Shown: positions 14,556 to 22,137, numbered from the stretch's first letter. The stretch: DNA of 22,137 nucleotides from DASPOJ01 sp049790315 (GCA_049790315.1 JBAQYV010000230.1:1-22137); one strand, 5' to 3'. Notes: generated from the letters alone by a model not told the origin. Made by a program: numbers and translations.

Positions 14556-14704
14556 TATTATCTGTGAGTTATTCGAATAGAATGGCGCTAGGCTGGTCAT
14601 GTCTTAGGGGGCTTCGCCGCCGTCGTGGCCGATTACCTTGGCCCCGATCTTACCGGTTTCCTAGAAAACGTTCCGCCAGTCTCCGCCCGTCTGTATATTT
14701 GCAG

Positions 14705-15565
14705 TCAGCGCGACTGAGAGAGTGACGCTATCAACAGCTTCGATTTTCCCGCAATCGTCGAACTCTTATTGCATGTCGCGACATTGAGTCGCCGAATCAT
14801 AGAGTCATCTTGCATGGGACATAGCGCCTCTTCTTGCGGCGGAATTGGCGCGGGGCTTACCGCGACATCGTGGGCAATAGGAAGCCACGCCTCAACAGAA
14901 GGATCCTCTAGATTCTCTCTGCCCGGGAAAGTCAGTTTCACGACAGGGAAACTGCCTATTGCAAGACTCTTGTTGGGCTTGCGTATAACGGCAATAACCA
15001 GGCCCTTCTTCTTCAGGACAGTGAGGATCCTCGGGGAAGGCCGCGCCAAAGCGTGAATCATTGCGTTGCGCATTATCCTTTCCCGCGACTGTGGATCGCG
15101 AAGGTTGCTCTCTTCAGCGGAGTTGAGCGGGCGGATATTGGCTTCAAAATCGGCGCTCAGGCGTTTGATTCTAGTCTCTATGTCTTCTGGCACTACGATT
15201 GTTTCGTGAAAGTCCGGAACACGCTTCCACTGGTTGAGGAAAAATAAATCCCAAATCTGTCGCTCATCAGGTGTTAGATGCGGTCTCTCTCCAGCGCGAG
15301 CGGAGGTTACGATCTTTTCGACAATCGGCTCGGCCAAGCTCTCTAATCTAGCGTAGTAGTTTTCCAAACTGACATCCAACGTACCGTCTTCACGTCTCGC
15401 CGTATAAATGTGCGTCTGGCGAAATAGCTTTTCCGGCGTTGTAACGAGAACGCCCTTTTCGGGGAATGCTTTCACAAAAAAGAATAGTTTCCCATCTTCA
15501 TTCGTAAACCGCTTGAGCAGCATCTTAGAGACTGTATGCTGACCTTTGGGTGTTGGCGGGTTCAT
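14705..15565 (-). CDS. DUF4238 family protein
   Basis: From ATG 15565 the protein has 286 residues and begins MNPPTPKGQHTVSKMLLKRF, the family's usual QHxVxxxxLxxF start. The frame is open further, to 15721, but those 52 extra codons run through an ACAGACGGGAC repeat and a REP palindrome and are not expected to be translated. The middle holds LTPDERQIWDLFFLNQWKRVPDF, and near 230-245 KSLAIGSFPVVKL sits where other members have the TSDxPVV strand. DUF4238 has no established biochemical role; members are patchily distributed and often near mobile DNA, as here beside a RAYT. No strong ribosome site is seen. No signal peptide or membrane helix, so probably cytoplasmic. Assignment to the family is fairly sure; function unknown. 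Confidence 0.72.
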   Translation of the reverse strand: MNPPTPKGQHTVSKMLLKRFTNEDGKLFFFVKAFPEKGVLVTTPEKLFRQTHIYTARREDGTLDVSLENYYARLESLAEPIVEKIVTSARAGERPHLTPDERQIWDLFFLNQWKRVPDFHETIVVPEDIETRIKRLSADFEANIRPLNSAEESNLRDPQSRERIMRNAMIHALARPSPRILTVLKKKGLVIAVIRKPNKSLAIGSFPVVKLTFPGRENLEDPSVEAWLPIAHDVAVSPAPIPPQEEALCPMQDDSMIRRLNVATCNKSSTIAGKSKLLIASLSQSR

Positions 15566-15588
15566 GACTTCAGAGTCGTGCCTGAAAA

Positions 15589-15624
15589 CCGGGGAAACCC
15601 GGGAACAGACGGGACGTTTTCTCA
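15589..15624 (+). repeat. ACAGACGGGAC element, copy 3
   Basis: A CCGGG-GAAA-CCCGG hairpin (15589-15602) is followed by ACAGACGGGACGTTTTCTCA (15605-15624). It lies just upstream of the DUF4238 start codon. Confidence 0.6.
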
Positions 15625-15660
15625 TGGTCTGACTGCCGAGTAATTCCCAATAACCCAGGG

Positions 15661-15686
15661 CTGCCACCCTGAAGGGTGGCGCTACA
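15661..15686 (-). repeat. REP palindrome (GTAGC-headed), left of the RAYT gene
   Basis: An 8-bp stem (15663-15670 with 15673-15680) is flanked by GCTACA. Read on the minus strand it is TGTAGC followed by the hairpin, the same layout as the three other copies in the window. It lies 52 bp beyond the RAYT stop. Confidence 0.75.
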
Positions 15687-15737
15687 CAGGCGAAGTTGCA
15701 CGAGCTACGAACAAAGTTCAAAGGCTACGAGCAAGAG

Positions 15738-16256
15738 CTACGGAAGTCCGCCCGGAGGGTTCCACGGATGCGCGGGCGGCGTTTGGTCCTGCCATAGCGT
15801 GGTAAACGAACCTGAATACGGAAAGTCCGCGGGTTGAGTGCAGAGGCCTTTTCGCACGGGATTCATCCAGATGTACCAAGCGACGCGGCCGGTTTCGTCG
15901 GAGCGGCGGAGGATGTGGTCGTAGGATTTGAACTGCCACAATTGTTTTCCCGTGCGCTGAGTAATTTCGTGTCCGGTGAGCTGTTTGAAGGATTTGACGA
16001 AGCCAAGGAGGCGGCTCGATTCGGAGTTGCCCGCGGCGAGGAAGTGGAGATGGTCGGGCATGGCGCAATATGCGTGGATCAAGAATGAATCGCGGAGGGC
16101 TGACGATTTGAGCTGCTCCAGAATTGGAAGAGTGCTTTCTCCGCGGGCAAGGAGGGGTTTGCGTTTGTGGCAGCAGATGGTTACGAAGTATTCGCGCATT
16201 CCCGTGTAGTTCAGCGATGGGAGGCGGATATTTTTGCGGTTGAGGCGGGTTGGCAT
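15738..16256 (-). CDS. REP-associated tyrosine transposase (RAYT, Y1 HUH family)
   Basis: The protein has 172 residues from ATG 16256 (178 from GTG 16274, which abuts the REP). MREYFVTICCHKRKPLL opens the Y1 transposase fold. MPDHLHFLAAG carries the HUH motif (His69 and His71 by the ATG count), FVKSFKQLTGHEI follows, and WQFKSYDHILRRSDE contains the catalytic Tyr112. WYIWMNPVRKGL is typical of the C-terminal part. RAYTs are single-copy relatives of the IS200/IS605 transposases that cut and join REP palindromes. All catalytic residues are intact, so it may be active. It lies between inverted REP copies at 15661 and 16276, the classic arrangement. No separate ribosome site is seen. Confidence 0.9.
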   Translation of the reverse strand: MPTRLNRKNIRLPSLNYTGMREYFVTICCHKRKPLLARGESTLPILEQLKSSALRDSFLIHAYCAMPDHLHFLAAGNSESSRLLGFVKSFKQLTGHEITQRTGKQLWQFKSYDHILRRSDETGRVAWYIWMNPVRKGLCTQPADFPYSGSFTTLWQDQTPPAHPWNPPGGLP

Positions 16257-16275
16257 TTGTCGTGGGTGTGGCACG

Positions 16276-16304
16276 TGTAGCGCCAGCCTTCAGGCTGGCA
16301 GCCG
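16276..16304 (+). repeat. REP palindrome (GTAGC-headed), right of the RAYT gene
   Basis: TGTAGC is followed by GCCAGCC-TTCA-GGCTGGC. It lies about 20 bp upstream of the RAYT ATG, in opposite orientation to the left copy. Confidence 0.8.
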
Positions 16305-16360
16305 TGGCCTTTGCCTTGTATTGATGTCCCGGCCCTGTGACGATAACAACCCAGAAAAAT

Positions 16361-16386
16361 CTGCCAGCCTGAAGGCTGGCGCTACA
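16361..16386 (-). repeat. REP palindrome (GTAGC-headed), opposed to the copy at 16276
   Basis: The stem sequence is identical to the 16276 copy, GCCAGCC with GGCTGGC, in inverted orientation 56 bp away. The two form a BIME-like pair upstream of the RAYT. Confidence 0.8.
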
Positions 16387-16508
16387 AAATCTAGACCCAA
16401 AATCCGGGACCAAAACGACGGCAAGAGCTGCGCGATTATAGTACGAGTTTAGTTAATGTGCGCAATCGGACGGCAGCGTGGTGGAAGGGTTACACAACGA
16501 CAGCAGGT

Positions 16509-16545
16509 CGCTCGTCGTCCGCCGCGGCAGACTCGCTCGGGATGA
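16509..16545 (-). repeat. CATCCCGAG element, inverted copy
   Basis: On the minus strand it starts GTCATCCCGAGCGAGTC and ends in a GACGACGAGCG-like tail, matching 13930-13968. It lies about 20 bp after the stop of the GGDEF/HD-GYP gene. Confidence 0.55.
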
Positions 16546-16563
16546 CAGGCAAAAAGTGCGAGT

Positions 16564-19500
16564 TCAGGCGCGCGCGTCGGCGGGGATGGGAGCGGCGTCG
16601 AGGACAGGATTCGGCAGGGTGCGGAGCTTTTCTACGAAGACGCGGACCAGCTCGGCGTCGAACTGCGAGCCGGCGCAGCGTTCGAGTTCAGCCATGGCTT
16701 CTTCGGGAGCGCGGCCTTTTTTGTAGGTGCGATCCGAAGTGATCGTGTCGTAGGCGTCGGCGATGGAAACGATGCGCGAGCCGAGCGGGATCTGATCGCC
16801 GGTTACGCCGCCGGGATATCCCGAACCATCGAAGTATTCGTGGTGATGGCCGACGATCTTTCGGATGCGCGCGATGGCGCGGAGCGGCTCCAGAATTTTC
16901 GCGCCGAATTGTACGTGCTGCTTCATGGTCTCCCACTCTTCGGGATTGAGCGGGCCGCTCTTGTTCAAAATGTTTTCGGGAATCCCGACCTTGCCGATGT
17001 CGTGAAGCAGCGCGCCCAGTCGGATTTCCTCGGTCTCGGCGTCGCTCATGCCCATCGCTTCGCACAGCATCACGGCGTACGCGGCCACTTTCAGGGAGTG
17101 ACCTTGCGTGTAGTGGTCCTTCGCATCGATCGCCAGCGCCAGCGATGTGACCGTTTCCAGCACGGCCGGTGGCAATGCCGCCGGGCCCTGCGCTTCGCTG
17201 CCGCCTTGACTCTGCGAATCGCTGTCGAGGCCAGTCTCGCCAGCTTCCAATGAGTGCGAGAAATGATCGAGGCGTTGATAAATTTCTTCCAACGCTTCCG
17301 GTCCCGTGGAGAAAAGACGCTTGAGCGTGACGCCCAAATACGCTTCGAGCACGTCGTGCTTCCACTGTTTGGTTTCGTCCTGATTATATGAATCGGCCGT
17401 GGAGACGGTGTTGCCGCCCTGATGCTTTGAGAGGTACATCGAAGAGTCCGCGACCTGGATCAGTTCCTGTGGTGTCGATCCGTGTTGCGGAAAGCTTGCG
17501 ATGCCCAGGCTGCCGGTGACGTTCTTTTCGCGCAGCAGCGGATCTGTGCCGATCCACGTGCACAGTTTTGTCGCGAGTTGGCGGCCCTGCTCGATATTTG
17601 TCTCCGGCATCAAGACCACGAATTCGTCTCCGCCGTAACGGGCTACGACGTCCGAGCGGCGGCAGTTCTGTTCGAGGATGCGCGCCACGCGTTGCAGCAC
17701 CAGGTCGCCTTCAAGATGTCCGTGTCCGTCATTCACCAGTTTGAAGCGATCAAGGTCCATCAGCAGCAGCGAAAACGGCCGGCCAGCGCGGGTGGCGCGT
17801 TTCCATTCCGCGGAGAGCGCTTCCATAAAGAAGCGATGCGTTTTTACGCCGGTGAGGCCATCGGTGATGGCCTGCTCCTGGGTTTTTTGGAACGTCACGG
17901 CGTTGTGTAGCGCGCCGGAGATCAAGTCCGCGAGAGTGCGCAGAAAGCTCTGCTCTTCTTCGTCGAATTCAAAGCGCTCGTCCGATTCGACGTAGAGCAC
18001 GCCGTGGAGCTGGTCGGCATAAGCCAGCGGCAAAGCGATCGCGGAGCAAGTTCCTTCGAGCACGGTTTTGCCGGGAACATCGGGCGCGGCGGTGTCGGGC
18101 ACCACGACAACTTGGCCCGCGCGCGCGACTTGTCCCACTAAGCTGCCATTCAGCGGCAGCCGCATTCCGAGCGCGCCGCGGCGCCGCCCGGCTTCGGCGG
18201 AAATCAATACCTCGCGCGACTGATAATCCAAAAGGCCGATGCCGATGTGGTCGTAATTCAAGCCGTCTTGCAGCTCGCCGGAAATTTTCGAGAGCACTTC
18301 ATCCAAATTGAGCGTGGTGATGATGTTCTGCGAAATCTGATTCAGCAGCGCCAAGTGGCGCGACTTCGATTGCTCTTCGCGGAACAGCCGCGCATTCTCA
18401 ATGGCCACCGCCGCTTGACTTGCCAAACCGCGCATTAGCTCCAGATGGTCGGTGTCTAAGACGCGTTCCTCCATGCTCAGCGCCACCATCACCGCGATGG
18501 CCCGGCCGTAGAGCACCATTGGCGCTCCGCAGAAGCAGCCCAAATCGCTAAGCGGCTGCATGCCCATACGATGAACTTCCGCCGTGAAATTTTCGCGGAT
18601 CAAAATCGGCTGGCAGGTTCGCAGCATGTATTCCGCAATGTGATTTCCAGCGGGCCGGCTGCGCTTGGGCATCTTTTCGCCGTTTGTAATCTCAAGCTCG
18701 TAGCGGATTTCGCCGCGCGGCTCGTCATACATGGCGATGAAAAAATTATCCACATTCAGCAGGCGCTTCATTTCGGAATAAATCTTTTCAAACAACGTTT
18801 CGGTGTCGAGCGTCGAGCTGAGCGCGCGGCCAATCTCGTTGAGCACGCGCAACTCCTCGCCGCGCCGCGCCGTCTGCTGCACCAGATAGCTGTTCTCTAC
18901 CGCCATGCCGATCTGATGTCCCAGTGCCAGCAGCAACCGCAACTCGGGCGGAGTGAAGCGCCGCGTGTCCGGCGTGCTGAGCAGCAGCAGGCCAAACGCG
19001 TTCGTTTTTGTTTGCAAACTGATGCCGACGACCGAGCGCACGCCGTGCTGCAAAGCGAGTTGCCGGAATCGCCGGAAAGCATCCTCGCGCTCGAGCGCCG
19101 CCCAGGAAGCGTCGCGCCCCAAATCGCGGAACACCGCAAGGCCACCCAGCCGCGAAACCAGTTCCACCAGGCGATCGTCCAGGCCGTCTTCCTGCGCCGA
19201 TGCGCAGAACGCTTCACTCAGGCCCGTGGCGATCACCGACGTGGGCCCATTCGGATCGCCATGATGCAGAAAAAAAGCGCCGGCCGGAATGCGCGCTACG
19301 TTCAGGATTCGCTCCAGCGCTTGTCCCAACATTTTCTGAATCTCGCTGCCGGTGAAGCCGGATGTCGCCAGATTCAAATTTGCGAGCGCCAGCATGTTTC
19401 GCTCGACGCGCCGCTTTTCTTCCTCGTATGCCGCCATGATCGTCAGCACGGCGCCGAGCAGTTCCGGAATCAGTTGCATCACGCGCAGTTCGCGGCCCTG

Positions 19501-20010
19501 AATCGTCGCCGGGCCAGCCAGATGTACAGCGATCAGCATTCCGGCCCACAGCACGAACGCCAACGAGAGCAGCAGATCGGTCAGAGCGTCCTGCTTGCGG
19601 CTTTCGCGCCACAGCACCACTCCCACCGCGCAGAAGAGCGCCGCGATTCCGTACACCGGCGAAAGCGCGATCGCTTTCACTTGATACGCGATCACCCACA
19701 CCGCGCTCACCGCCGCAACTGCCAGCAACGTGCGCGTCCACACTTGTTTTTTGCAGTAAAGTTGCGCCGCGCAGAAAAACAGCAGCGCCGCGGCCGCCAG
19801 CAACCACAAATTAATCGCGCTCTGCCAAGGCGCCACCGCCATCCACGTTTCGAGCGCCGGGCTCAAATCGTGCAGCGCGACGAATCCCCACGCCCCGGCC
19901 CAGAACAGTAAATACTGTTGCCGTTTCAGTTCATGAATATAGGAAAATAATCCAGCGATGAACGCGCCGGTAGCAAACAGCCCGATAGCGACAATGGGAT
20001 CGTGTGGCAT
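16564..20010 (-). CDS. Membrane c-di-GMP turnover protein: multi-TM, three GAF-like, GGDEF and HD-GYP domains
   Basis: The 1148-residue protein (from ATG 20010) starts with six to seven hydrophobic helices (about 1-195). Three GAF-like regions follow (about 235-375, 385-545, 550-700). The GGDEF domain has an intact GGDEF at 793-797 and the RxxD inhibitory I-site (784-787) exactly five residues before it. After a linker (about 875-945) comes an HD-GYP domain with H1003-D1004 in LLHDIGKVGIPE, HHHEYFDGSGYPGG (GYP 1064-1066) and IADAYDTITSDRTYKKG. Diguanylate cyclase and phosphodiesterase motifs both look complete, so the protein may make and degrade c-di-GMP under different signals. GTG 20061 would add 17 residues, but ATG 20010 directly precedes the first helix. 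No strong ribosome site is visible. It is divergent from gltX. Confidence 0.92.
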   Translation of the reverse strand: MPHDPIVAIGLFATGAFIAGLFSYIHELKRQQYLLFWAGAWGFVALHDLSPALETWMAVAPWQSAINLWLLAAAALLFFCAAQLYCKKQVWTRTLLAVAAVSAVWVIAYQVKAIALSPVYGIAALFCAVGVVLWRESRKQDALTDLLLSLAFVLWAGMLIAVHLAGPATIQGRELRVMQLIPELLGAVLTIMAAYEEEKRRVERNMLALANLNLATSGFTGSEIQKMLGQALERILNVARIPAGAFFLHHGDPNGPTSVIATGLSEAFCASAQEDGLDDRLVELVSRLGGLAVFRDLGRDASWAALEREDAFRRFRQLALQHGVRSVVGISLQTKTNAFGLLLLSTPDTRRFTPPELRLLLALGHQIGMAVENSYLVQQTARRGEELRVLNEIGRALSSTLDTETLFEKIYSEMKRLLNVDNFFIAMYDEPRGEIRYELEITNGEKMPKRSRPAGNHIAEYMLRTCQPILIRENFTAEVHRMGMQPLSDLGCFCGAPMVLYGRAIAVMVALSMEERVLDTDHLELMRGLASQAAVAIENARLFREEQSKSRHLALLNQISQNIITTLNLDEVLSKISGELQDGLNYDHIGIGLLDYQSREVLISAEAGRRRGALGMRLPLNGSLVGQVARAGQVVVVPDTAAPDVPGKTVLEGTCSAIALPLAYADQLHGVLYVESDERFEFDEEEQSFLRTLADLISGALHNAVTFQKTQEQAITDGLTGVKTHRFFMEALSAEWKRATRAGRPFSLLLMDLDRFKLVNDGHGHLEGDLVLQRVARILEQNCRRSDVVARYGGDEFVVLMPETNIEQGRQLATKLCTWIGTDPLLREKNVTGSLGIASFPQHGSTPQELIQVADSSMYLSKHQGGNTVSTADSYNQDETKQWKHDVLEAYLGVTLKRLFSTGPEALEEIYQRLDHFSHSLEAGETGLDSDSQSQGGSEAQGPAALPPAVLETVTSLALAIDAKDHYTQGHSLKVAAYAVMLCEAMGMSDAETEEIRLGALLHDIGKVGIPENILNKSGPLNPEEWETMKQHVQFGAKILEPLRAIARIRKIVGHHHEYFDGSGYPGGVTGDQIPLGSRIVSIADAYDTITSDRTYKKGRAPEEAMAELERCAGSQFDAELVRVFVEKLRTLPNPVLDAAPIPADARA

Positions 20011-20367
20011 CGGATCAGGTCGCCACGCGGGATCGAGCCGCCGTGCAAAGCGCGCGCACACTAAGCCCGCCGGGGTACGGGGCAGGGGGCCGTGGACTCG
20101 GATATAGCGCGCTCAGCATTTCTCGTGAATCCGCAGACGTTAACGCCCGCAGGGGACCACGCTCCCCACCACTCTTAGGCGTCAAACGCTTCTGCAATGT
20201 CATACGACTATAAGCTACGCATTTTTTTAGGGTCAAGGGTACGGGAGTACCCCCCACGAACATTCGCAAAAAGCGTCGCGAATGGAACAGACTGCGCGGC
20301 TCGCGTTTCTGCATACCTTCGGCTAAAATAAATCGCGTCTCACTCTCGTAAAAAACTGAACCGAATC
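20011..20367. other. Divergent intergenic region between the c-di-GMP gene and gltX
   Basis: No gene is seen in these 357 bp. Two hairpins lie on the gltX side: GGGTAC (20237-20242) with GTACCC (20247-20252), and ATTCGC (20262-20267) with GCGAAT (20278-20283). TAAAAT at 20324-20329 could be a -10 box for gltX but has no convincing -35. No T-box or other known leader motif was recognised. Confidence 0.45.
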
Positions 20368-21951
20368 GTGTCTTCGGACCCCACCATACCACTCGGCAGC
20401 GCCTCAGCGACGCGCGTACGATTCGCTCCGTCGCCTACTGGTTATTTGCACGTTGGTGGCGCGCGAACGGCGCTGTTTAATTGGCTTTTTGCGCGATCCA
20501 CCGGCGGCATTTTCATCCTCCGAATTGAAGATACCGATGTGGAGCGCAATCGCCCGGAATTGGTGCAAGGAATTCTCGATGGTCTGAAGTGGTTGGGCCT
20601 CGATTGGGATGAAGGGCCCATCCACCAATCGAGCCGCTTTGCGCTGTATGCCGCGGCGGCCGAAAAACTTTTGGCGTCGGGCGCGGCCTATTACTGCAAT
20701 TGTCCGCCGGAAAAATATGCGGGTGGCGATGCCGCCGAGCCTGGCGACGCCGCCGAAAAAAACGCGCCGCGTCGCGTGGTGCGTTGCCCGTGCCGCGAAA
20801 AAAACGCAGCGTTATCGGGCGGTGCCACAGCGGGCGGCGCAGTGGCTTCGGCGAGTAAAGTGCCCGGCGAATTCTCCGCCGTGCGCTTTCGCGTGCCGCT
20901 CGCGCAAACCACAAAGTTTGACGACGCCGTTTTCGGCCCGCGCGAAATCGCAAACGACGAGATCGAAGATTTCGTCCTGCTGCGCTCGCCGCGCGCCGGA
21001 CAGCAGCAGGGCCTGCCCACTTATCAATTGGCCGCCGTGGTCGACGATGCCGAAATGCGCATCACGCACGTGATTCGCGGCGCCGATCATCTCTCGAACA
21101 CGCCCAAGCAAGTGATGCTGTATCGCGCGCTCGGCGCGGACGTGCCGATCTTCGCGCACGTGCCGCTGATTCTCGGTCCCGATCGCACGCGCCTATCGAA
21201 GCGGCACGGCGCCACCAGCGTCGGCTCCTATCGCGACGAAGGATTTCTCTCCGAAGCCTTCGCGAATTTTCTCGCGCTGCTCGGCTGGTCGCCCGGCGAC
21301 GATTCCGAATTTCTGCGCACTCCGGAGCTGCTGCGCCGTTTCTCGCTCGCCGGCGTCAGCCGCACCAACGCCGTCTTCGATCGCCCGAAGCTCGAATGGT
21401 TCAATCAGCAGTATCTGCAAAAGCTTCCCATTGAGGAGCTTCTGCCCGTCGTCGAAACCGAATTGCGCAGCGCGGGAATCTGGCGCGATGAATGGGCCGC
21501 CGGGCCGGACCGCGAATGGTTCGCGCGCACCGTCGATTTGCTGCGTCCGCGAACGCGCCTGCTGCCGAATTTTTCCAATTGGGGCCGCGCGTTTTTCAGC
21601 GACACTTTCGATTACGACCCCGCGGCGTGCGCGAAATTCTGGAAAGATCAGCGCGTGCCCGCAATGCTCTCGCGCCTGGCCGATGGACTCGCCGCGCTCA
21701 CCGATTGGAATCACGATGCGTGCGACGCCGTCCTGCGCAAACTCGCCGAAACCGAAGGCGTAAAAGCCGGTCTGCTCATCAACGCCGCCCGCGTCTCGCT
21801 CGTCGGCCAAGCCGTCGCTCCGCCGCTCTTTGAAACCATGCTGGTGATTGGCCAGCATCGCGTGGTCGATCGCCTGCGCAAATCTTTGCCCGCCGCCGAA
21901 GCGGCCGCGGCTGCCGCTGCCGCTTCCGCCGCCGCTCCCCCCGCGCCGTAG
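20368..21951 (+). CDS. gltX: Glutamyl-tRNA synthetase
   Basis: The class I synthetase charges tRNA-Glu (and, in lineages with the amidotransferase, tRNA-Gln) with glutamate. The 527-residue protein carries the HIGH-type motif in RFAPSPTGYLHVGGARTALFNW, RIEDTDVERNRPE, and the KMSKS-type RLSKR at 275-279. A CxC...CxC pattern (C110, C112, C140, C142) sits where zinc-binding members have their zinc site. ANDEIEDFVLLRS, PTYQLAAVVDD and HVIRGADHLSNTPKQ are further signatures. The C-terminal anticodon-binding part is normal but ends in a low-complexity Ala tail of about 25 residues. Start is GTG 20368; family similarity begins at residue 14 and no ribosome site is clear, so the start is tentative. 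It stands alone and is followed by repeats. Confidence 0.95.
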   Translation: MSSDPTIPLGSASATRVRFAPSPTGYLHVGGARTALFNWLFARSTGGIFILRIEDTDVERNRPELVQGILDGLKWLGLDWDEGPIHQSSRFALYAAAAEKLLASGAAYYCNCPPEKYAGGDAAEPGDAAEKNAPRRVVRCPCREKNAALSGGATAGGAVASASKVPGEFSAVRFRVPLAQTTKFDDAVFGPREIANDEIEDFVLLRSPRAGQQQGLPTYQLAAVVDDAEMRITHVIRGADHLSNTPKQVMLYRALGADVPIFAHVPLILGPDRTRLSKRHGATSVGSYRDEGFLSEAFANFLALLGWSPGDDSEFLRTPELLRRFSLAGVSRTNAVFDRPKLEWFNQQYLQKLPIEELLPVVETELRSAGIWRDEWAAGPDREWFARTVDLLRPRTRLLPNFSNWGRAFFSDTFDYDPAACAKFWKDQRVPAMLSRLADGLAALTDWNHDACDAVLRKLAETEGVKAGLLINAARVSLVGQAVAPPLFETMLVIGQHRVVDRLRKSLPAAEAAAAAAAASAAAPPAP

Positions 21952-21956
21952 CTTAA

Positions 21957-21980
21957 TGTAGCGGAGGCCTTCAGGCCTCC
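21957..21980 (+). repeat. REP palindrome (GTAGC-headed) after gltX
   Basis: TGTAGC is followed by GGAGGCC-TTCA-GGCCTCC, starting 6 bp after the gltX stop. The head and loop match the copies flanking the RAYT gene while the stem sequence differs in a compensated way. It could also act as the gltX transcript end. Confidence 0.75.
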
Positions 21981-22017
21981 ATCTTCGCCTTTCGCCCTTG
22001 TTCCATTTTCCCCGCTG

Positions 22018-22050
22018 GTCATCCTGAGCGAGAGCAGCGACGAGGGACCT
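22018..22050 (+). repeat. CATCCCGAG element, copy 4
   Basis: It starts GTCATCCTGAGCGAG and ends CGACGAGGGACCT, the same order as the copy at 13930-13968. Confidence 0.55.
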
Positions 22051-22086
22051 CTCTGCCGGTTTTGTCACAACCCCTAAAAACCAACT

Positions 22087-22113
22087 GCACACAGGCAAGA
22101 GTGCCTGTGCTAC
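22087..22113 (-). repeat. GTAGCACAG palindrome at the window end
   Basis: CACAGGCA pairs with TGCCTGTG around an AGAG loop; on the minus strand it reads GTAGCACAGG, the same head as the palindromes in the 165-bp repeats at 13714 and 14046. It shares ACAGGCAAGAGTGCC with the opposed palindromes at 13784 and 14116. Confidence 0.7.
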
Positions 22114-22137
22114 AAAATCGCTACACCGCAATCGGCT

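Larger units (their letters stand above)
13375..14704. other. Gene-free repeat nest
   Basis: This 1.3 kb holds no convincing gene. The open frames crossing it have no recognisable similarity and contain the palindromic repeats. It is built from the ACAGACGGGAC element (two copies in opposite orientation), two copies of a 165-bp composite repeat, two CATCCCGAG elements, and the AAGTGTTGATTC tandem array with its upstream minus-strand promoter. Bases 14560-14704 show nothing recognisable. Confidence 0.7.

Noticed and set aside
15566..15721. 52-codon N-terminal extension of the DUF4238 protein
   Set aside because: The extension is encoded by an ACAGACGGGAC repeat and a REP palindrome, and the family's N-terminus begins at the internal Met.
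15718..16413. 231-residue frame overlapping the RAYT gene on the same strand
   Set aside because: It is Pro/Arg-rich without a domain and overlaps the RAYT, whose catalytic motifs are complete, as well as two REP palindromes.
18571..19911. 446-residue open frame opposite the c-di-GMP gene
   Set aside because: It is antisense to a gene with clear domains and its product is Arg/Gln/His-rich low-complexity sequence, as expected of a GC-rich shadow frame.
21193..22131. 312-residue open frame opposite gltX
   Set aside because: It is antisense to gltX, Gly/Arg-rich without a domain, and runs through the REP and other repeats at its start.

Overview
The window is a GC-rich chromosomal segment that reads like an acidobacterium (Acidobacteriota, Terriglobia-type soil lineage). 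This assignment is an inference. It rests on gene content (an IPT-repeat lipoprotein, a GGDEF/HD-GYP fusion with many sensor domains, LuxR-type regulator pairs) and on the dense intergenic palindromic repeats. No rRNA or tRNA gene is visible to confirm it.

Layout. (1) 1-741: the 3' part of an AT-richer gene, a GHKL ATPase with a STAS-like DUF4325 tail. It meets tail to tail a 34-residue, very basic protein gene on the other strand. (2) 876-5902: an FAD-dependent oxidoreductase of the geranylgeranyl-reductase type with no clear start codon, UDP-glucose dehydrogenase (ugd), a convergent UDP-glucuronate decarboxylase (uxs), and a divergent YdcF/DUF218 membrane protein. Ugd and Uxs together would turn UDP-glucose into UDP-xylose for surface polysaccharide. 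(3) 5903-7087: a tandem duplication of a 130-residue unknown membrane-anchored protein. Each copy has the same short-leader promoter and ends in a large hairpin. (4) 7093-8165: fabH with a good sigma70-like promoter. (5) 8283-10684: two overlapping, homologous LuxR-type regulators transcribed from one strong promoter. (6) 10756-13453: an IPT-domain lipoprotein with a terminator-like hairpin just before its start and a strong hairpin after its stop.

(7) 13375-14704 is a 1.3 kb gene-free nest of several repeat families: a 165-bp direct repeat made of opposed palindromes, an ACAGACGGGAC element, a CATCCCGAG element, and a tandem AAGTGTTGATTC array lying downstream of a promoter on the minus strand. 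(8) 14705-16545: a DUF4238 protein and a REP-associated tyrosine transposase (RAYT) flanked by inverted REP palindromes. (9) 16564-20010: a 1148-residue membrane c-di-GMP protein with three GAF-like regions, an intact GGDEF with I-site, and an intact HD-GYP. (10) 20368-21951: gltX, followed by more copies of the same repeat families up to the window end.

No CRISPR array, tRNA or rRNA was seen. The strongest leads are the duplicated 130-aa gene cassette with its conserved promoter and hairpins, the AAGTGTTGATTC array behind a promoter, and the RAYT with its REP families.
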